DNA of 64,000 nt. Origin: JAOPZW01 sp963807305. GTDB taxonomy: Bacteria > Actinomycetota > Thermoleophilia > Solirubrobacterales > Solirubrobacteraceae. The notes beneath the pieces are model-generated. The model saw only the letters and a list, made by a program, of their open reading frames with translations, was not told the origin of the DNA and did no database searches. The stretch is from NCBI GenBank assembly GCA_963807305.1, contig CAWEBN010000013.1, forward strand, positions 1 to 64,000, in the 5' to 3' direction. How positions within the stretch are numbered: the first letter of the stretch is position 1; each line of letters starts with the position of its first letter. Shown here piece by piece: positions 35,383 through 43,468 of the stretch. A program made the translations under genes and the position numbers.

Positions 35383-35884
35383 GTGCAGGAGGCAGCGCTG
35401 GCAGGCCACCTGGATGTCGTCTCGCTGCTGATCGACGCGGGCGCGTCGTGGGATCACGATCGGTCGACGCGCTGGTGCCTGCCGCAATGGCCGGCGACCG
35501 CGACACCGTCGGGCGACTGCTCACGGAAGACCCGCGCCTCCGCGAGCGCGCGGCACCCCGACCAGCTGGCGCGTACAGCTGCGAGGCGGCCGCCCTGCTG
35601 ATCGAGCTGGGCTTCGATGTCAACGTGCGACCGCGGATGGCGCCGCTGTACGAGGCGGCGATGCGCGGCAACCTGGCGGCGATCAGGCGGCTGCTGACCA
35701 CGGCGCCGACCCCAACGTCCACGACACGGAGTATGACGCGCCGCCGGCGGGATGGGCGGACCATCACGGCCACGGCGAGAAGCGCAGTCAGCTGTTCGAA
35801 GGATTCGAGCGACCCGACGCGCCCACCACGGTGACCGCACCCTGGGGCGAAGCGAAGGCCACGACGGCCAGATCACGCAGCTGA
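35383..35884 (+). pseudogene. Ankyrin-repeat protein, broken
   Basis: Ankyrin pieces in three frames: QEAALAGHLDVVSLLIDAGA, then VDALVPAAMAGDRDTVGRLL and PLYEAAMRGNLAAIRRLLT, then DTEYDAPPAGWADHHGHGE to the stop at 35884. At least two single-base shifts. The N-terminal repeats appear to be missing. No partner gene visible. Confidence 0.6.
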
Positions 35885-35920
35885 GCGGCTACCCGGGCTC
35901 CCATGGCCACTGCAGGCGTC

Positions 35921-36811
35921 TCAGGTCAGAACTGCGTCCTCGTAGGCGGGCCGCGCCGCCGCGATCGAGTCGAACAGCTCCCAGCGTTCCATCCAGCGGT
36001 GCGTACGCTCGAACATCTCCCGGGTGTAGGGCTCGAAGACGATCCGCTCGCCGGGGCCGAAGCGCCGGACGTCGATGCCCTCGCTCAGATCGTCGGGGAT
36101 CTCGCGCAGCCAGTGATGCTTGTAGCGCTCCGCCTCGAGGTCGATCTCGCGCTGGGCACGACGCAGCCCGTTGAAGTAGCGCTCCAGGTCCTGGCGGTCG
36201 GTGTCCTCGCTGACCAGCGCCCCCATGATGAACGTGGTGTCCACGAGCTTGCGAAAGCCGAGCTGCTCGAGCAGGTAGTACTGGGCGCCGAACACGTTCG
36301 CCGCCTCGATCCTCCCCCGCTGGATGAGACGAACCCTGTCGAACGGCAGTCCCACGAACTCCAGGGCGATCTCGGAGCGCTCCAGGAACGGCTCGAGCGC
36401 CTGGATGGCGGAGTAGTGGCTGCCCGAGTGATACCCGACGCCGACCTTCACGTTGGCCAGGTCCTCAGGCCGACGGTAGGGCGAGTCTGGCGCAGCGAAG
36501 ATGCCCGACACGCAGACCGAGTACGCCTTGCCCCACATCTTCCCGTGCATCGTCGACGCGGCGGCGTTGACGGCCCAGTGGCACGCCCCCGAGACGCTGC
36601 AGGAGCGCCCCTTCTCCATGTCCTCCAAGGCGCCGCTGCGCGCGGACAGTTGGGCGGCGTCGGCGGGCTGGACGGAGGCCGTCGTCCATGACGCGCCGGC
36701 GTACCCCTGCGGTTCGAACTCGTAGTCCAGGCTCTCTTCGCGGAAGAACCCGTTGTCTTCGGCCACCCACTCCTGGAGCCGAACGTGGGGCTGAATGCGA
36801 AACGTCGCCAT
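35921..36811 (-). CDS. ABC-type substrate-binding-like protein (NMT1/SsuA-like)
   Basis: 296 aa. Starts MATFRIQPHVRLQEWVAEDN, with FFREESLDYEFEPQGYAG, AVNAAASTMHGKMWGKAYSV, VGVGYHSGSHYSAIQALEPF and AANVFGAQYYLLEQLGFRKL: the two-lobe order of NMT1/THI5-like binding proteins. It has no signal peptide or lipobox and no adjacent permease, so it may act in the cytoplasm, like some SBP-fold enzymes or sensors. ATG 36811 has GGAGGAG upstream. Confidence 0.7.
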   Translation of the reverse strand: MATFRIQPHVRLQEWVAEDNGFFREESLDYEFEPQGYAGASWTTASVQPADAAQLSARSGALEDMEKGRSCSVSGACHWAVNAAASTMHGKMWGKAYSVCVSGIFAAPDSPYRRPEDLANVKVGVGYHSGSHYSAIQALEPFLERSEIALEFVGLPFDRVRLIQRGRIEAANVFGAQYYLLEQLGFRKLVDTTFIMGALVSEDTDRQDLERYFNGLRRAQREIDLEAERYKHHWLREIPDDLSEGIDVRRFGPGERIVFEPYTREMFERTHRWMERWELFDSIAAARPAYEDAVLT

Positions 36812-36920
36812 GCGTCTCCTCCGTCGCGCGCTTCGGACCGTGGTCGTACGTTCTTTACCCCGCGGGAGTCCGGGGAACCGCCGAGGGTGTCCGAAGTTGG
36901 TGGCGCTGGACGACGATCTC

Positions 36921-37258
36921 TTACCGATAGCGTTCGAGCTCGGCGTCGATCCTGGCTGCCTGCAGCGGGTCGAGCGCGGGCCCGCGGGCACGCCCGTCGC
37001 GCGGCGCTGGCGCCACTGGCGCGCGGCTGCGAGCCCGAGCCCCGCCACGGCGAACGTGGCGACCAGCGCGGGCACGACGTAGGCCGCCAGGCGGAAGCCA
37101 CTCGCCTTCGGCAGCGAGAGCACACGCGGCCCGTACTGGGCGACGAGCGCCGACTTGATCTCGTCCTTCGACCGGCATTGGCCGACCATGCGCGTGATGA
37201 AGACCCGTTTGCGCTGCGCCTGGGGAGCGTCGGCGAAGCGCGAGCGGGACGCCGCACA
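36921..37258 (-). pseudogene. CcmH (cytochrome c biogenesis) fragment
   Basis: Reads ADAPQAQRKRVFITRMVGQC, then RSKDEIKSALVAQYGPRVLS, a membrane helix (YVVPALVATFAVAGLGLAAA) and, after a frameshift, AARIDAELERYR. This is the C-terminal part of a CcmH-like protein; the CxxC haem-handling motif that should precede it is missing. The truncation point lies close to the tRNA fragment at 37327, which suggests the gene was cut by an insertion or deletion event. Confidence 0.6.
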
Positions 37259-37326
37259 TCCAACGGCGTGTCCAACCAGCTCGGAATTCCCGATGGGTAA
37301 GCCAAATCAGCCAGGAATCATAATCC

Positions 37327-37363
37327 GCGTGTCGGGGTTCGACTCCCTCCTCTTGCACCTCCG
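37327..37363 (+). other. tRNA 3'-half fragment (CAT anticodon type), possible att remnant
   Basis: From the anticodon loop onward this resembles a tRNA: TCATAATCCGC, then the T-arm GGGGTTCGACTCCC and the acceptor end ending in TTGCACC. No matching 5' half precedes it. Such 3' halves are typical of integrated-element borders. Confidence 0.5.
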
Positions 37364-37673
37364 GACATGCGATCAGCGCAGGGTCTGAACTGCGAGCGCG
37401 CCAGCCTCCCAGCGTCGCACAAGCCCGAAGCAACGGCGACTTCCCACGCCGGGTGTTTCGCCGCTAGAAGGCGCAGCGCGGGGCGTGATCGCGCGACGGG
37501 ATGCCCTCTCGGCCCGGCGCGACAGACAGAACGCCCGGGAGTGTCTGGCGTCGGCGCCGCGGTGCGTCGCGTCGCCGGCCGCGTGAGCCGGGCGCCCGCG
37601 CCGAGCGATTCCACAGAGATCGCCGGAGGTCTTGTCGCAGCGCCGTGACGAGTTCTCGGCTTCTCGACCCATA
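37364..37673. other. Spacer without recognised genes
   Basis: Between the tRNA fragment and the rnpB terminator I see no supported gene. Confidence 0.35.
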
Positions 37674-37700
37674 GAAAAACCCCGCATATGCGGGGCTTTT
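37674..37700 (-). terminator. Terminator of RNase P RNA
   Basis: On the minus strand CCCCGCATATGCGGGG is followed by TTTTT: a Rho-independent terminator directly after rnpB. Confidence 0.85.
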
Positions 37701-37704
37701 CCGT

Positions 37705-38035
37705 AGCAGGCCGGTAAGCCGGATTCTGTCGTGGACAGCCATCCATCTTTGCGGCCGACCTGGACCTCGGCGGGCAGCCTGCAAACGGTCCTGCTTGGCC
37801 TTGCACCGGGTGGGGTTTGCCCAGCCGCCACGTCGCCGTGACGCTGGTGCGCTCTTACCGCACCATTTCAACCTTGCCTGTGCGGAGCTCTGCAGGGGCT
37901 CCGCCATCGGCGGTGTGTTTCTGTGGCACTTTCCCGCGGGTTTCCCCGGGTCGGTCTCCCGACCACCTTGCCCTGTGGTGTCCGGACTTTCCTCGACGGG
38001 TTGTCTCTCCCGCCGCGGCTGCCTGGCCTGCACGA
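37705..38035 (-). ncRNA. rnpB: RNase P RNA, bacterial type A
   Basis: Catalytic RNA that removes tRNA 5' leaders. Conserved blocks on the minus strand: GAGGAAAGTCCGGACACCAC near the 5' end (P4 5' strand), GGTAAGAGCGCACCAGC in the middle, and GACAGAATCCGGCTTACCGG at the 3' end (P4 3' strand). The ends pair as GCAGGCC with GGCCTGC (P1). Exact ends are estimated from this pairing. Confidence 0.93.
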
Positions 38036-38087
38036 CCGAGGGTAGCGGCCGCTCGGCGCGCGCGCGAGCGGCGAGTAGCATCGCGCC

Positions 38088-39002
38088 GTGCCCACCAGAT
38101 GGCTCGCCGGGGCGATCGCCGTGGCAGCGTTCGCGCTGGTGGCGATGCCGACGGCGGGCCAGGCTCCCGCACCGCCGTGCCCGGCCGGCGCTCAGGTGCC
38201 ACCGGACCGCTTCGAGTTCACCGAGGACCCCGACACCTCGCCGACGCAGGCGGCGACGGCCACGCATCCCGTGGCGCTCTTCATCGGCGTCGACAGCGGG
38301 AGCCTCACGTCGGTCACCGACCCCTCCATCCAGATCGCCGGGCCGCCCGGTCTCGCGGTGACCCGCGAGCCCCAGTACGACGACACGACGCACCTCAAGG
38401 TCGACTTCACGCCCGCGGTACCCGGCGCCCTGACGTTCACCGCCACGTGGACGCAGCTCACCCAGGCCGGTGGGACGCCCTGCACCGCCTCCGCGTCGGC
38501 GACGATCACGGTCGCGGCGCCCACGCCCGCGCGGGCGTCGCGGCAGCTGCTCTACACGATCGGCCACCGTCCGGGCAAGGCGGGCCACACCAACGAGTTC
38601 ACGCTCAGCGCACGGGTGATCTCGGATCCGCGGCACGGCGACCGGGCCCCGATCCGCATCGTGGTCCGCGCGGCGAAGGCCCTGCGGCGCCCGCCGGCCA
38701 ACGGCCCGACCACCACCCTGACTCTCGACCCGCTGAAGATCCCGCGAGGGGGCGCGCGAGCGTCGAGCCCGCTCGTCCGCGTTCGCGCCGGCCCCTACGC
38801 CGACGAGCCGTTCGTCTACGAGTTCAAGGTGGGCGTGCTCGCCTACCCGCCGCATGGTCACGGCCTGGCCCGGCGCGGCGTCGAGATGACGCTCCGCCAG
38901 CGCTCGCGCACGCTGGCGACCTTCCGCTTCGTCACGTCGTGCAGCCCAGCGATCGGCGGCCTGCAGTGCGCCCCGCTGCCGAAGAACGCGCCACGCCCCT
39001 GA
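38088..39002 (+). CDS. Secreted protein of unknown function
   Basis: 304 aa from GTG 38088 with a signal peptide (LAGAIAVAAFALVAMPTAGQ). The mature part is beta-rich with two Ig-like stretches: TFTATWTQLTQAGGTPC and VYEFKVGVLAYPPHG. Four cysteines could form two disulfides. No domain recognised. Divergent from RNase P RNA. Confidence 0.65.
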   Translation: MPTRWLAGAIAVAAFALVAMPTAGQAPAPPCPAGAQVPPDRFEFTEDPDTSPTQAATATHPVALFIGVDSGSLTSVTDPSIQIAGPPGLAVTREPQYDDTTHLKVDFTPAVPGALTFTATWTQLTQAGGTPCTASASATITVAAPTPARASRQLLYTIGHRPGKAGHTNEFTLSARVISDPRHGDRAPIRIVVRAAKALRRPPANGPTTTLTLDPLKIPRGGARASSPLVRVRAGPYADEPFVYEFKVGVLAYPPHGHGLARRGVEMTLRQRSRTLATFRFVTSCSPAIGGLQCAPLPKNAPRP

Positions 39003-39027
39003 GGCGCGAACGCCTACTCTCCTGCCG

Positions 39028-39399
39028 ATGGCCGGCTCCCACACGCCTTTCGTCATCGTCAACCGAGCCATCAACCCGCTCGTGCGCCTGGTGCTGCGCT
39101 CGCCCGCGCACGGCCTGCTCAGCGGTCACCTCGCGCTGTTGAGCGTCACGGGACGGCGCAGCGGCCGCACCTTCACCTTCCCGGTCGGATACGACAGGGA
39201 CGGGGATCGGGTGACGATCGGCGTGGACTGGCCGGAGCGCAAACGCTGGTGGCGCAACCTCCTGGAGCCCGCCCCGGTGGAGATCTGGCTGGCGGGCGTC
39301 CGCCGGACCGGTACCGGACAGGCGCGCGGCGACGAGCACACGGGGGTCTCCGTCGAGATCGAGCTCGACGGGACGGGGGCAGCGGTTCAGCCGCGCTGA
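39028..39399 (+). CDS. Deazaflavin/F420-type nitroreductase-family protein (DUF385-like)
   Basis: 123 aa, split-barrel fold. Seen: LLSGHLALLSVTGRRSGRTF, the family motif with TxGRxSG before the strand TFPVGYDRDGDRV, then KRWWRNLLEPAPVEIWLAG. Members (Ddn-like) use F420 or bind flavin. It lies downstream of the secreted protein with a 25-bp gap. Substrate unknown. Confidence 0.75.
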   Translation: MAGSHTPFVIVNRAINPLVRLVLRSPAHGLLSGHLALLSVTGRRSGRTFTFPVGYDRDGDRVTIGVDWPERKRWWRNLLEPAPVEIWLAGVRRTGTGQARGDEHTGVSVEIELDGTGAAVQPR

Positions 39400-39411
39400 T
39401 CGAGCGGGCGC

Positions 39412-40356
39412 TCAGCGCCGGCGCGAGCGGCTGCGCTCGCCGCGCCAGTGCATCTCGAACTGCGGACGCGTCTCGTGCGACGCGTCCTCAAGGCTCAGGC
39501 GCAGCAGCACGCCGACCCACGAGCGGTACGGGCGCCACGCCTCGCCGCGCCGGGTCAGCTCGGCGGCCGCGAGCGGCTCGTCGAGCCCGTAGGCCAGTGC
39601 CGCCGCGTGCGCCATGCGCGGCTCGGCCGTCGCAAGGTAGTCGGGCTCGCCGGCGCCGCGCACGACGATGCCCTGCGCCGTGAACGGGCCGACGCCGGGC
39701 AGCCCCTGAAGCTCGTCGACCGCGGCATCGCCCCCCATCGCGCGCAGGCGGTCACCGTCAAGCGCGCCCTGCGCCGCGGCCTGCGCGAGCGCGCGGAGGG
39801 TGGCCAGCTTGCGCTCGGGCAGACCCGCGAACCCCTCGAGCTCGGCGACCACACCGGGCGCCGGGAACGCCGTGCGCTCCTCACCGCAGATCGCGACACG
39901 CTCGCCGAGGTCATCGGTCATGCGCGCCTTGAGCGCGACGGCTTGCGCCGCGCGGACGCGCTGGCTGATGACGAACCAGGCACCCGCCTCGAAGGGCGAC
40001 GGGAAGCTCACCGGGCGCAGCCCGGGATAACGCGCCTGCAGGCGGCCGATCGCGGGGTCGCGCTCCCCCACCGCAGGGAAGTCCGCGCCGTCGACGTCGA
40101 GCGACAGGATCCGCTCCACCTGGCGCGCCGTGGCCCCCGGCTCGGCGGCGCCCGAGACCTCGACCACGAGCTCGCCATCCTGGCTGCGCACGCACGCCCC
40201 GGCGGCCCGCCGCTCGCCGTCGGGCACGAACGCGAGGTGCAGGTGGCCCACCTGCCCGCCGCGCCCGTGCATCGCCGGGGCGAAGCCCTCGAGGAAGCTG
40301 ATCGCCGAGTGCAGCGAGAACGGGCCGCGCGGTTCGAGCGTGTACTGCCGGGTCAT
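39412..40356 (-). CDS. DNA-3-methyladenine glycosylase II (AlkA-like)
   Basis: 314 aa from ATG 40356. N-terminal AlkA-N domain (YTLEPRGPFSLHSAISFLEG), then the HhH-GPD domain: FVISQRVRAAQAVALKARMT and the hairpin LQGLPGVGPFTAQGIVVRG. The catalytic position, normally Asp in a PxxDLxL context, reads Glu here (PDYLATAEPRM). That substitution may lower or change activity. The gene sits in a repair block with lexA and ogt. The frame extends to 40500, but that part lies in the next gene. Confidence 0.82.
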   Translation of the reverse strand: MTRQYTLEPRGPFSLHSAISFLEGFAPAMHGRGGQVGHLHLAFVPDGERRAAGACVRSQDGELVVEVSGAAEPGATARQVERILSLDVDGADFPAVGERDPAIGRLQARYPGLRPVSFPSPFEAGAWFVISQRVRAAQAVALKARMTDDLGERVAICGEERTAFPAPGVVAELEGFAGLPERKLATLRALAQAAAQGALDGDRLRAMGGDAAVDELQGLPGVGPFTAQGIVVRGAGEPDYLATAEPRMAHAAALAYGLDEPLAAAELTRRGEAWRPYRSWVGVLLRLSLEDASHETRPQFEMHWRGERSRSRRR

Positions 40357-40370
40357 GACTCTCGCAGCGG

Positions 40371-40655
40371 CTAGCCGAGCGTCGAACCGCAGCGCTTGCA
40401 GCGCCCGCCCACCGGCCGCGCGCCGGACCCGTAGCGGGGAGTCATCTTCCCGCTGCAGACCGGGCACGTGACCGTGTGGTGCGAGGACAGGCCCTCCCAT
40501 ACGCCATTGATCAGCTGATCGAGCGTGAGCCTGTTGTGCAAGGAGCGATCGTCGCGCGGCGTCCCACCCTGCGGCGCGGGGTCGCCGTCGCGCGCGCCGC
40601 CGAGGATCGACGGGCGACCGAAGCCGAGATCGAGTGCGAGGCCTGTAGTCGTCAC
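40371..40655 (-). CDS. Zinc-ribbon protein coupled to lexA
   Basis: 94 aa from GTG 40655, whose start overlaps the lexA stop (GTGA). The C-terminal zinc ribbon has CPVCSGKM and CKRCGS, the two CxxC knuckles; the N-terminal half is polar. Tight coupling suggests SOS co-regulation. No function is known to me. Confidence 0.65.
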   Translation of the reverse strand: MTTTGLALDLGFGRPSILGGARDGDPAPQGGTPRDDRSLHNRLTLDQLINGVWEGLSSHHTVTCPVCSGKMTPRYGSGARPVGGRCKRCGSTLG

Positions 40656-41299
40656 GTCACGCTCCGGAACACCCCGACGACGCGGCCCAGGATGCGGACC
40701 TCCTTGGAGCGGATGGGCTCCATGGCGGCGTTCTCGGGCTGCAGGCGGACGTGGTCGGATTCGCGGAAGAAGCGCTTGACGGTCGCCTCCTCCCCCACCA
40801 GAGCGACGACGATCTCGCCGTCGGTCGCGGTGTCCTGCGGGCGCACGACCACGAAGTCGCCGCCGAGGATGCCCGCGTCCTTCATCGACTCGCCGCGGAC
40901 GCGCAGGACGTACTCGCCGTCCTCGCCGCCGGCGATCGACGGCACCTGGACGTAGTCCTCGATGTTCTCCTCGGCCAGGATGGGCGAGCCGGCCGCGACC
41001 TGCCCCACGAGTGGCAGGCCCGGGCGCAGCACGCCCAGCGCGTTCTCCACCGCGGTGCCGACCGCGCTCCCGACGTCCCCCCGGACGCGGTCGAGCAGCT
41101 CGATCGCCCGTGGCTTGGATGGGTCGCGGCGCAGCAGGCCGAGCTTCTCCAGGTTGGCCAGGTGTGCATGGACGGTCGACGATGAGGCCAGGCCCACGGC
41201 CTTGCCGATGTCGCGCACCGTCGGCGGATAGCCGTACTTCGCGGAGTAGCGCTTGATGAAGTCGAAGATCTCCTGCTGGCGCTTGGTCAGGTCGACCAT
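40652..41299 (-). CDS. lexA: LexA repressor
   Basis: 215 aa. N-terminal winged helix (LTKRQQEIFDFIKRYSAKYG ... SSSTVHAHLANLEKLGLL), cleavage site Ala-Gly in VAAGSP, catalytic Ser in GESMKDAG and Lys in EEATVKRFF. Controls the SOS response: RecA filament triggers self-cleavage. A perfect LexA box is just upstream, so it is autoregulated. Standard length and all key residues present. Confidence 0.97.
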   Translation of the reverse strand: MVDLTKRQQEIFDFIKRYSAKYGYPPTVRDIGKAVGLASSSTVHAHLANLEKLGLLRRDPSKPRAIELLDRVRGDVGSAVGTAVENALGVLRPGLPLVGQVAAGSPILAEENIEDYVQVPSIAGGEDGEYVLRVRGESMKDAGILGGDFVVVRPQDTATDGEIVVALVGEEATVKRFFRESDHVRLQPENAAMEPIRSKEVRILGRVVGVFRSVT

Positions 41300-41337
41300 C
41301 TAGAGGGCTCCTCGGCGGATCGTGTTGAACGTTGATG

Positions 41338-41351
41338 CGAACACGTGTTCG
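41338..41351. promoter_or_regulatory. LexA (SOS) box
   Basis: CGAACACGTGTTCG, a perfect match to the Gram-positive and actinobacterial LexA box CGAAC-N4-GTTCG. It lies between divergent lexA and ogt, 39 bp from the lexA start and 65 bp from the ogt start. Confidence 0.93.
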
Positions 41352-41415
41352 ACAAGGTAGCGTGGACCGTGGACGGAACGCAACACGACCTCACGCGAGG
41401 GGCCGATCACTCGTT

Positions 41416-41895
41416 ATGACCACCATGCAGACCACCATCGACTCCCCCGTCGGGCCGCTCGCCCTGACCGTCGACGACGACGGTGCGCTCACGCGCCTAG
41501 GCTTCGGCGCCGGCGACGTCTCCGACGATCCCCGCTTCGACCAGGTCCTCGCCCAGTTGCGCGCGTACTTCGCCGGTGAGCGCACGGACTTCGACCTCGA
41601 GCTGCGTCCCGAGGGCGGGACCGCCTTCGAGCGGCGCGTCTGGACTGAGCTCCTGACCATCCCCTACGGCGAGACCGCCAGCTACGGCGAGATCGCAGCC
41701 CGTATCGGCCACGCCGGCAAGGCGCGCGCCGTCGGCCGCGCCAACGGCCGCAACCCGATCGCCATCGTCTGCCCGTGCCACCGCGTCATCGGCAGCGACG
41801 GCTCGCTGACCGGCTTCGGCGGCGGACTCGACAACAAGCGCACCCTGCTCGACCTCGAGGCCGGCGCGCTGACCCTGGCGATGGATACGGCCTGA
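41416..41895 (+). CDS. ogt: Methylated-DNA-protein-cysteine methyltransferase
   Basis: 159 aa from ATG 41416. Transfers the methyl group from O6-methylguanine to its own Cys. Seen: the active site IVCPCHRVIGSDG (PCHRV) and the C-terminal GFGGGLDNKRTLLDLE; upstream TELLTIPYGETASYGEIAAR forms the DNA-binding HTH. An earlier in-frame start at 41332 overlaps the LexA box and is unlikely. Probably SOS-linked through the shared box. Confidence 0.95.
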   Translation: MTTMQTTIDSPVGPLALTVDDDGALTRLGFGAGDVSDDPRFDQVLAQLRAYFAGERTDFDLELRPEGGTAFERRVWTELLTIPYGETASYGEIAARIGHAGKARAVGRANGRNPIAIVCPCHRVIGSDGSLTGFGGGLDNKRTLLDLEAGALTLAMDTA

Positions 41896-41941
41896 GCCGA
41901 ATCGTTTCGCACGCCCGCCGGCGGTCGTCACGCTGGCGGGC

Positions 41942-43129
41942 ATGCGCGACGTCCTGCGTGCCCCCGGCGTCCTCGGGCTCTTCCTCGCCTCGTGCGTGGC
42001 GCGTTTGCCCATGGGCGCGCTCGGCCTCCTGCTCGTCCTGCACACCGAGCAGCTCACCGGGTCCTACGCCAAGGGCGGCCTCGCGTCCGGCGCCTACGCG
42101 ATCGCGCTCGGCCTCTCAAACCCGGCCCTCGCGCGCGTCGTCGACCGCCGCGGGCAGACGCTCGTCCTGCGCCTCGGGGCGCCGCTGGCGGCCGCCGCGA
42201 TCGTCGTCCTGGCCACCCTCCCCGACGGTGCCCCGCTCGGCGCGATCCTCGCCGCGGCGGCGATCGCCGGCGCAGCCCAGCCCCCGGTGGGCGCGTGCAT
42301 GCGCGCGCTGTGGCCGGTGCTGCTCGACAGCCCGGACGGCCGCCACGCCGCGTACTCGATGGAGGGTGCCCTGCTCGAGGTCGTCTACATCTGCGGCCCG
42401 GTCCTCATCGTGGCCGGGATCGGCTCGTGGTCGACCGGCGCCGCGATGGCGGCCTGCGCGGTCTTCCTGCTCGTCGGCGACCTGACCTTCGCCGCCAACC
42501 CGATCTCGCGCGCGTGGCGCCCGCATGCCGAGGTCACGCGCGACCTCACCGGAGCGCTGCGCGGGCCCGGCGTGCGCGTCCTCATCGCCGTCTTCGTGCT
42601 CTGCGGGCTGTCCGTCGGCGCGGTCGAGGTCGCGGTCCCCGCGGCGCTCGACACCACCGGCCACCGCGAGCTGACCGGCGTGCTGCTCGGGCTGTGGGGC
42701 GTCGGCTCGATGGTCGCCGGGCTCGCCATCGGCCGCCTCGGCGCCGCCGCCGACCCGCCGCGGCGCCTGGCGATCGCGCTCGCGGCCTGGGGCGTGGCCC
42801 ACGCCGCGGTCGGCGTCTCCGGCCAGCCGGCCGTGCTCGGCCTGATCCTGCTCGTGGCGGGCGCCTCGATCGCCCCGACGTTCGTGTCGGCCAACGGGAT
42901 GCTCGACGACCTCGCGCCGGCGGGCACGCTGACCGAGGCCTTCACGTGGACCTCGACCGGGATCGCCATGGGGATCGCGGCCGGCAGCGCGGTCGCCGGC
43001 GTCGTGGTCGACACCGCCTCCCCCGCCGTCGCGATGGCCGCGCTCGGCGCGGGCGGCGTGCTCGCCGCGTTGGTCGTCCGCGCGGCCGCGACGGGTCCGC
43101 TATCCGCCGGCGCACCGGCCCCCGCCTGA
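41942..43129 (+). CDS. MFS transporter, drug-export type
   Basis: 395 aa with twelve hydrophobic helices, e.g. LGLFLASCVARLPMGALGLL, GLASGAYAIALGLSNPALAR and LAIALAAWGVAHAAVGVSGQ. The loop between helices 2 and 3 reads LARVVDRRGQTLVLRLG, an MFS-like signature. Substrate cannot be read. It is the last gene before the tRNA-Leu island. Confidence 0.8.
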   Translation: MRDVLRAPGVLGLFLASCVARLPMGALGLLLVLHTEQLTGSYAKGGLASGAYAIALGLSNPALARVVDRRGQTLVLRLGAPLAAAAIVVLATLPDGAPLGAILAAAAIAGAAQPPVGACMRALWPVLLDSPDGRHAAYSMEGALLEVVYICGPVLIVAGIGSWSTGAAMAACAVFLLVGDLTFAANPISRAWRPHAEVTRDLTGALRGPGVRVLIAVFVLCGLSVGAVEVAVPAALDTTGHRELTGVLLGLWGVGSMVAGLAIGRLGAAADPPRRLAIALAAWGVAHAAVGVSGQPAVLGLILLVAGASIAPTFVSANGMLDDLAPAGTLTEAFTWTSTGIAMGIAAGSAVAGVVVDTASPAVAMAALGAGGVLAALVVRAAATGPLSAGAPAPA

Positions 43130-43202
43130 GGGCCGGCCGCAGCCCCGCGCGAAGCTATACTCGGCCACCGCCAGCGGCCGTTGCGCCCTGGCTGTCCCAC
43201 CT

Positions 43203-43290
<88 letters not shown>

Positions 43291-43293
43291 ATG

Positions 43294-43316
43294 AAGGCCC
43301 CGCAAATGCGGGGCCT
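43294..43316 (+). terminator. Terminator after tRNA-Leu
   Basis: AAGGCCCCGC-AAAT-GCGGGGCCTT, a perfect stem directly after the tRNA. Confidence 0.85.
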
Positions 43317-43344
43317 TCGCGCTGCCAGGGCTCGCCAGACCATG

Positions 43345-43379
43345 ATTGGTAACACCGCGCGTGAGAAGCCCTGTGAGAA
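43345..43379 (+). repeat. Integrase arm-site repeat, left end
   Basis: ATTGGTA, 9 variable bases, then GTGAGAAGC and CTGTGAGAA. The same 35-bp layout recurs near the right end at 59468-59502. Two GTGAGAA units lie 12 bp apart in both. Confidence 0.75.
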
Positions 43380-43468
43380 CCAACCGAGCTCCGGCGGCGG
43401 CGAGATCCTCCCCCGTATCACCGGTGCTGACTGGGGTCACCGCAGAGCGGGAGCCGGCACTCCCAGGT

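Noticed and set aside
37300..37363. A complete tRNA or tmRNA
   Set aside because: Only the 3' half from the anticodon loop is present; no acceptor 5' strand or D-arm precedes it, and no tag frame was seen.
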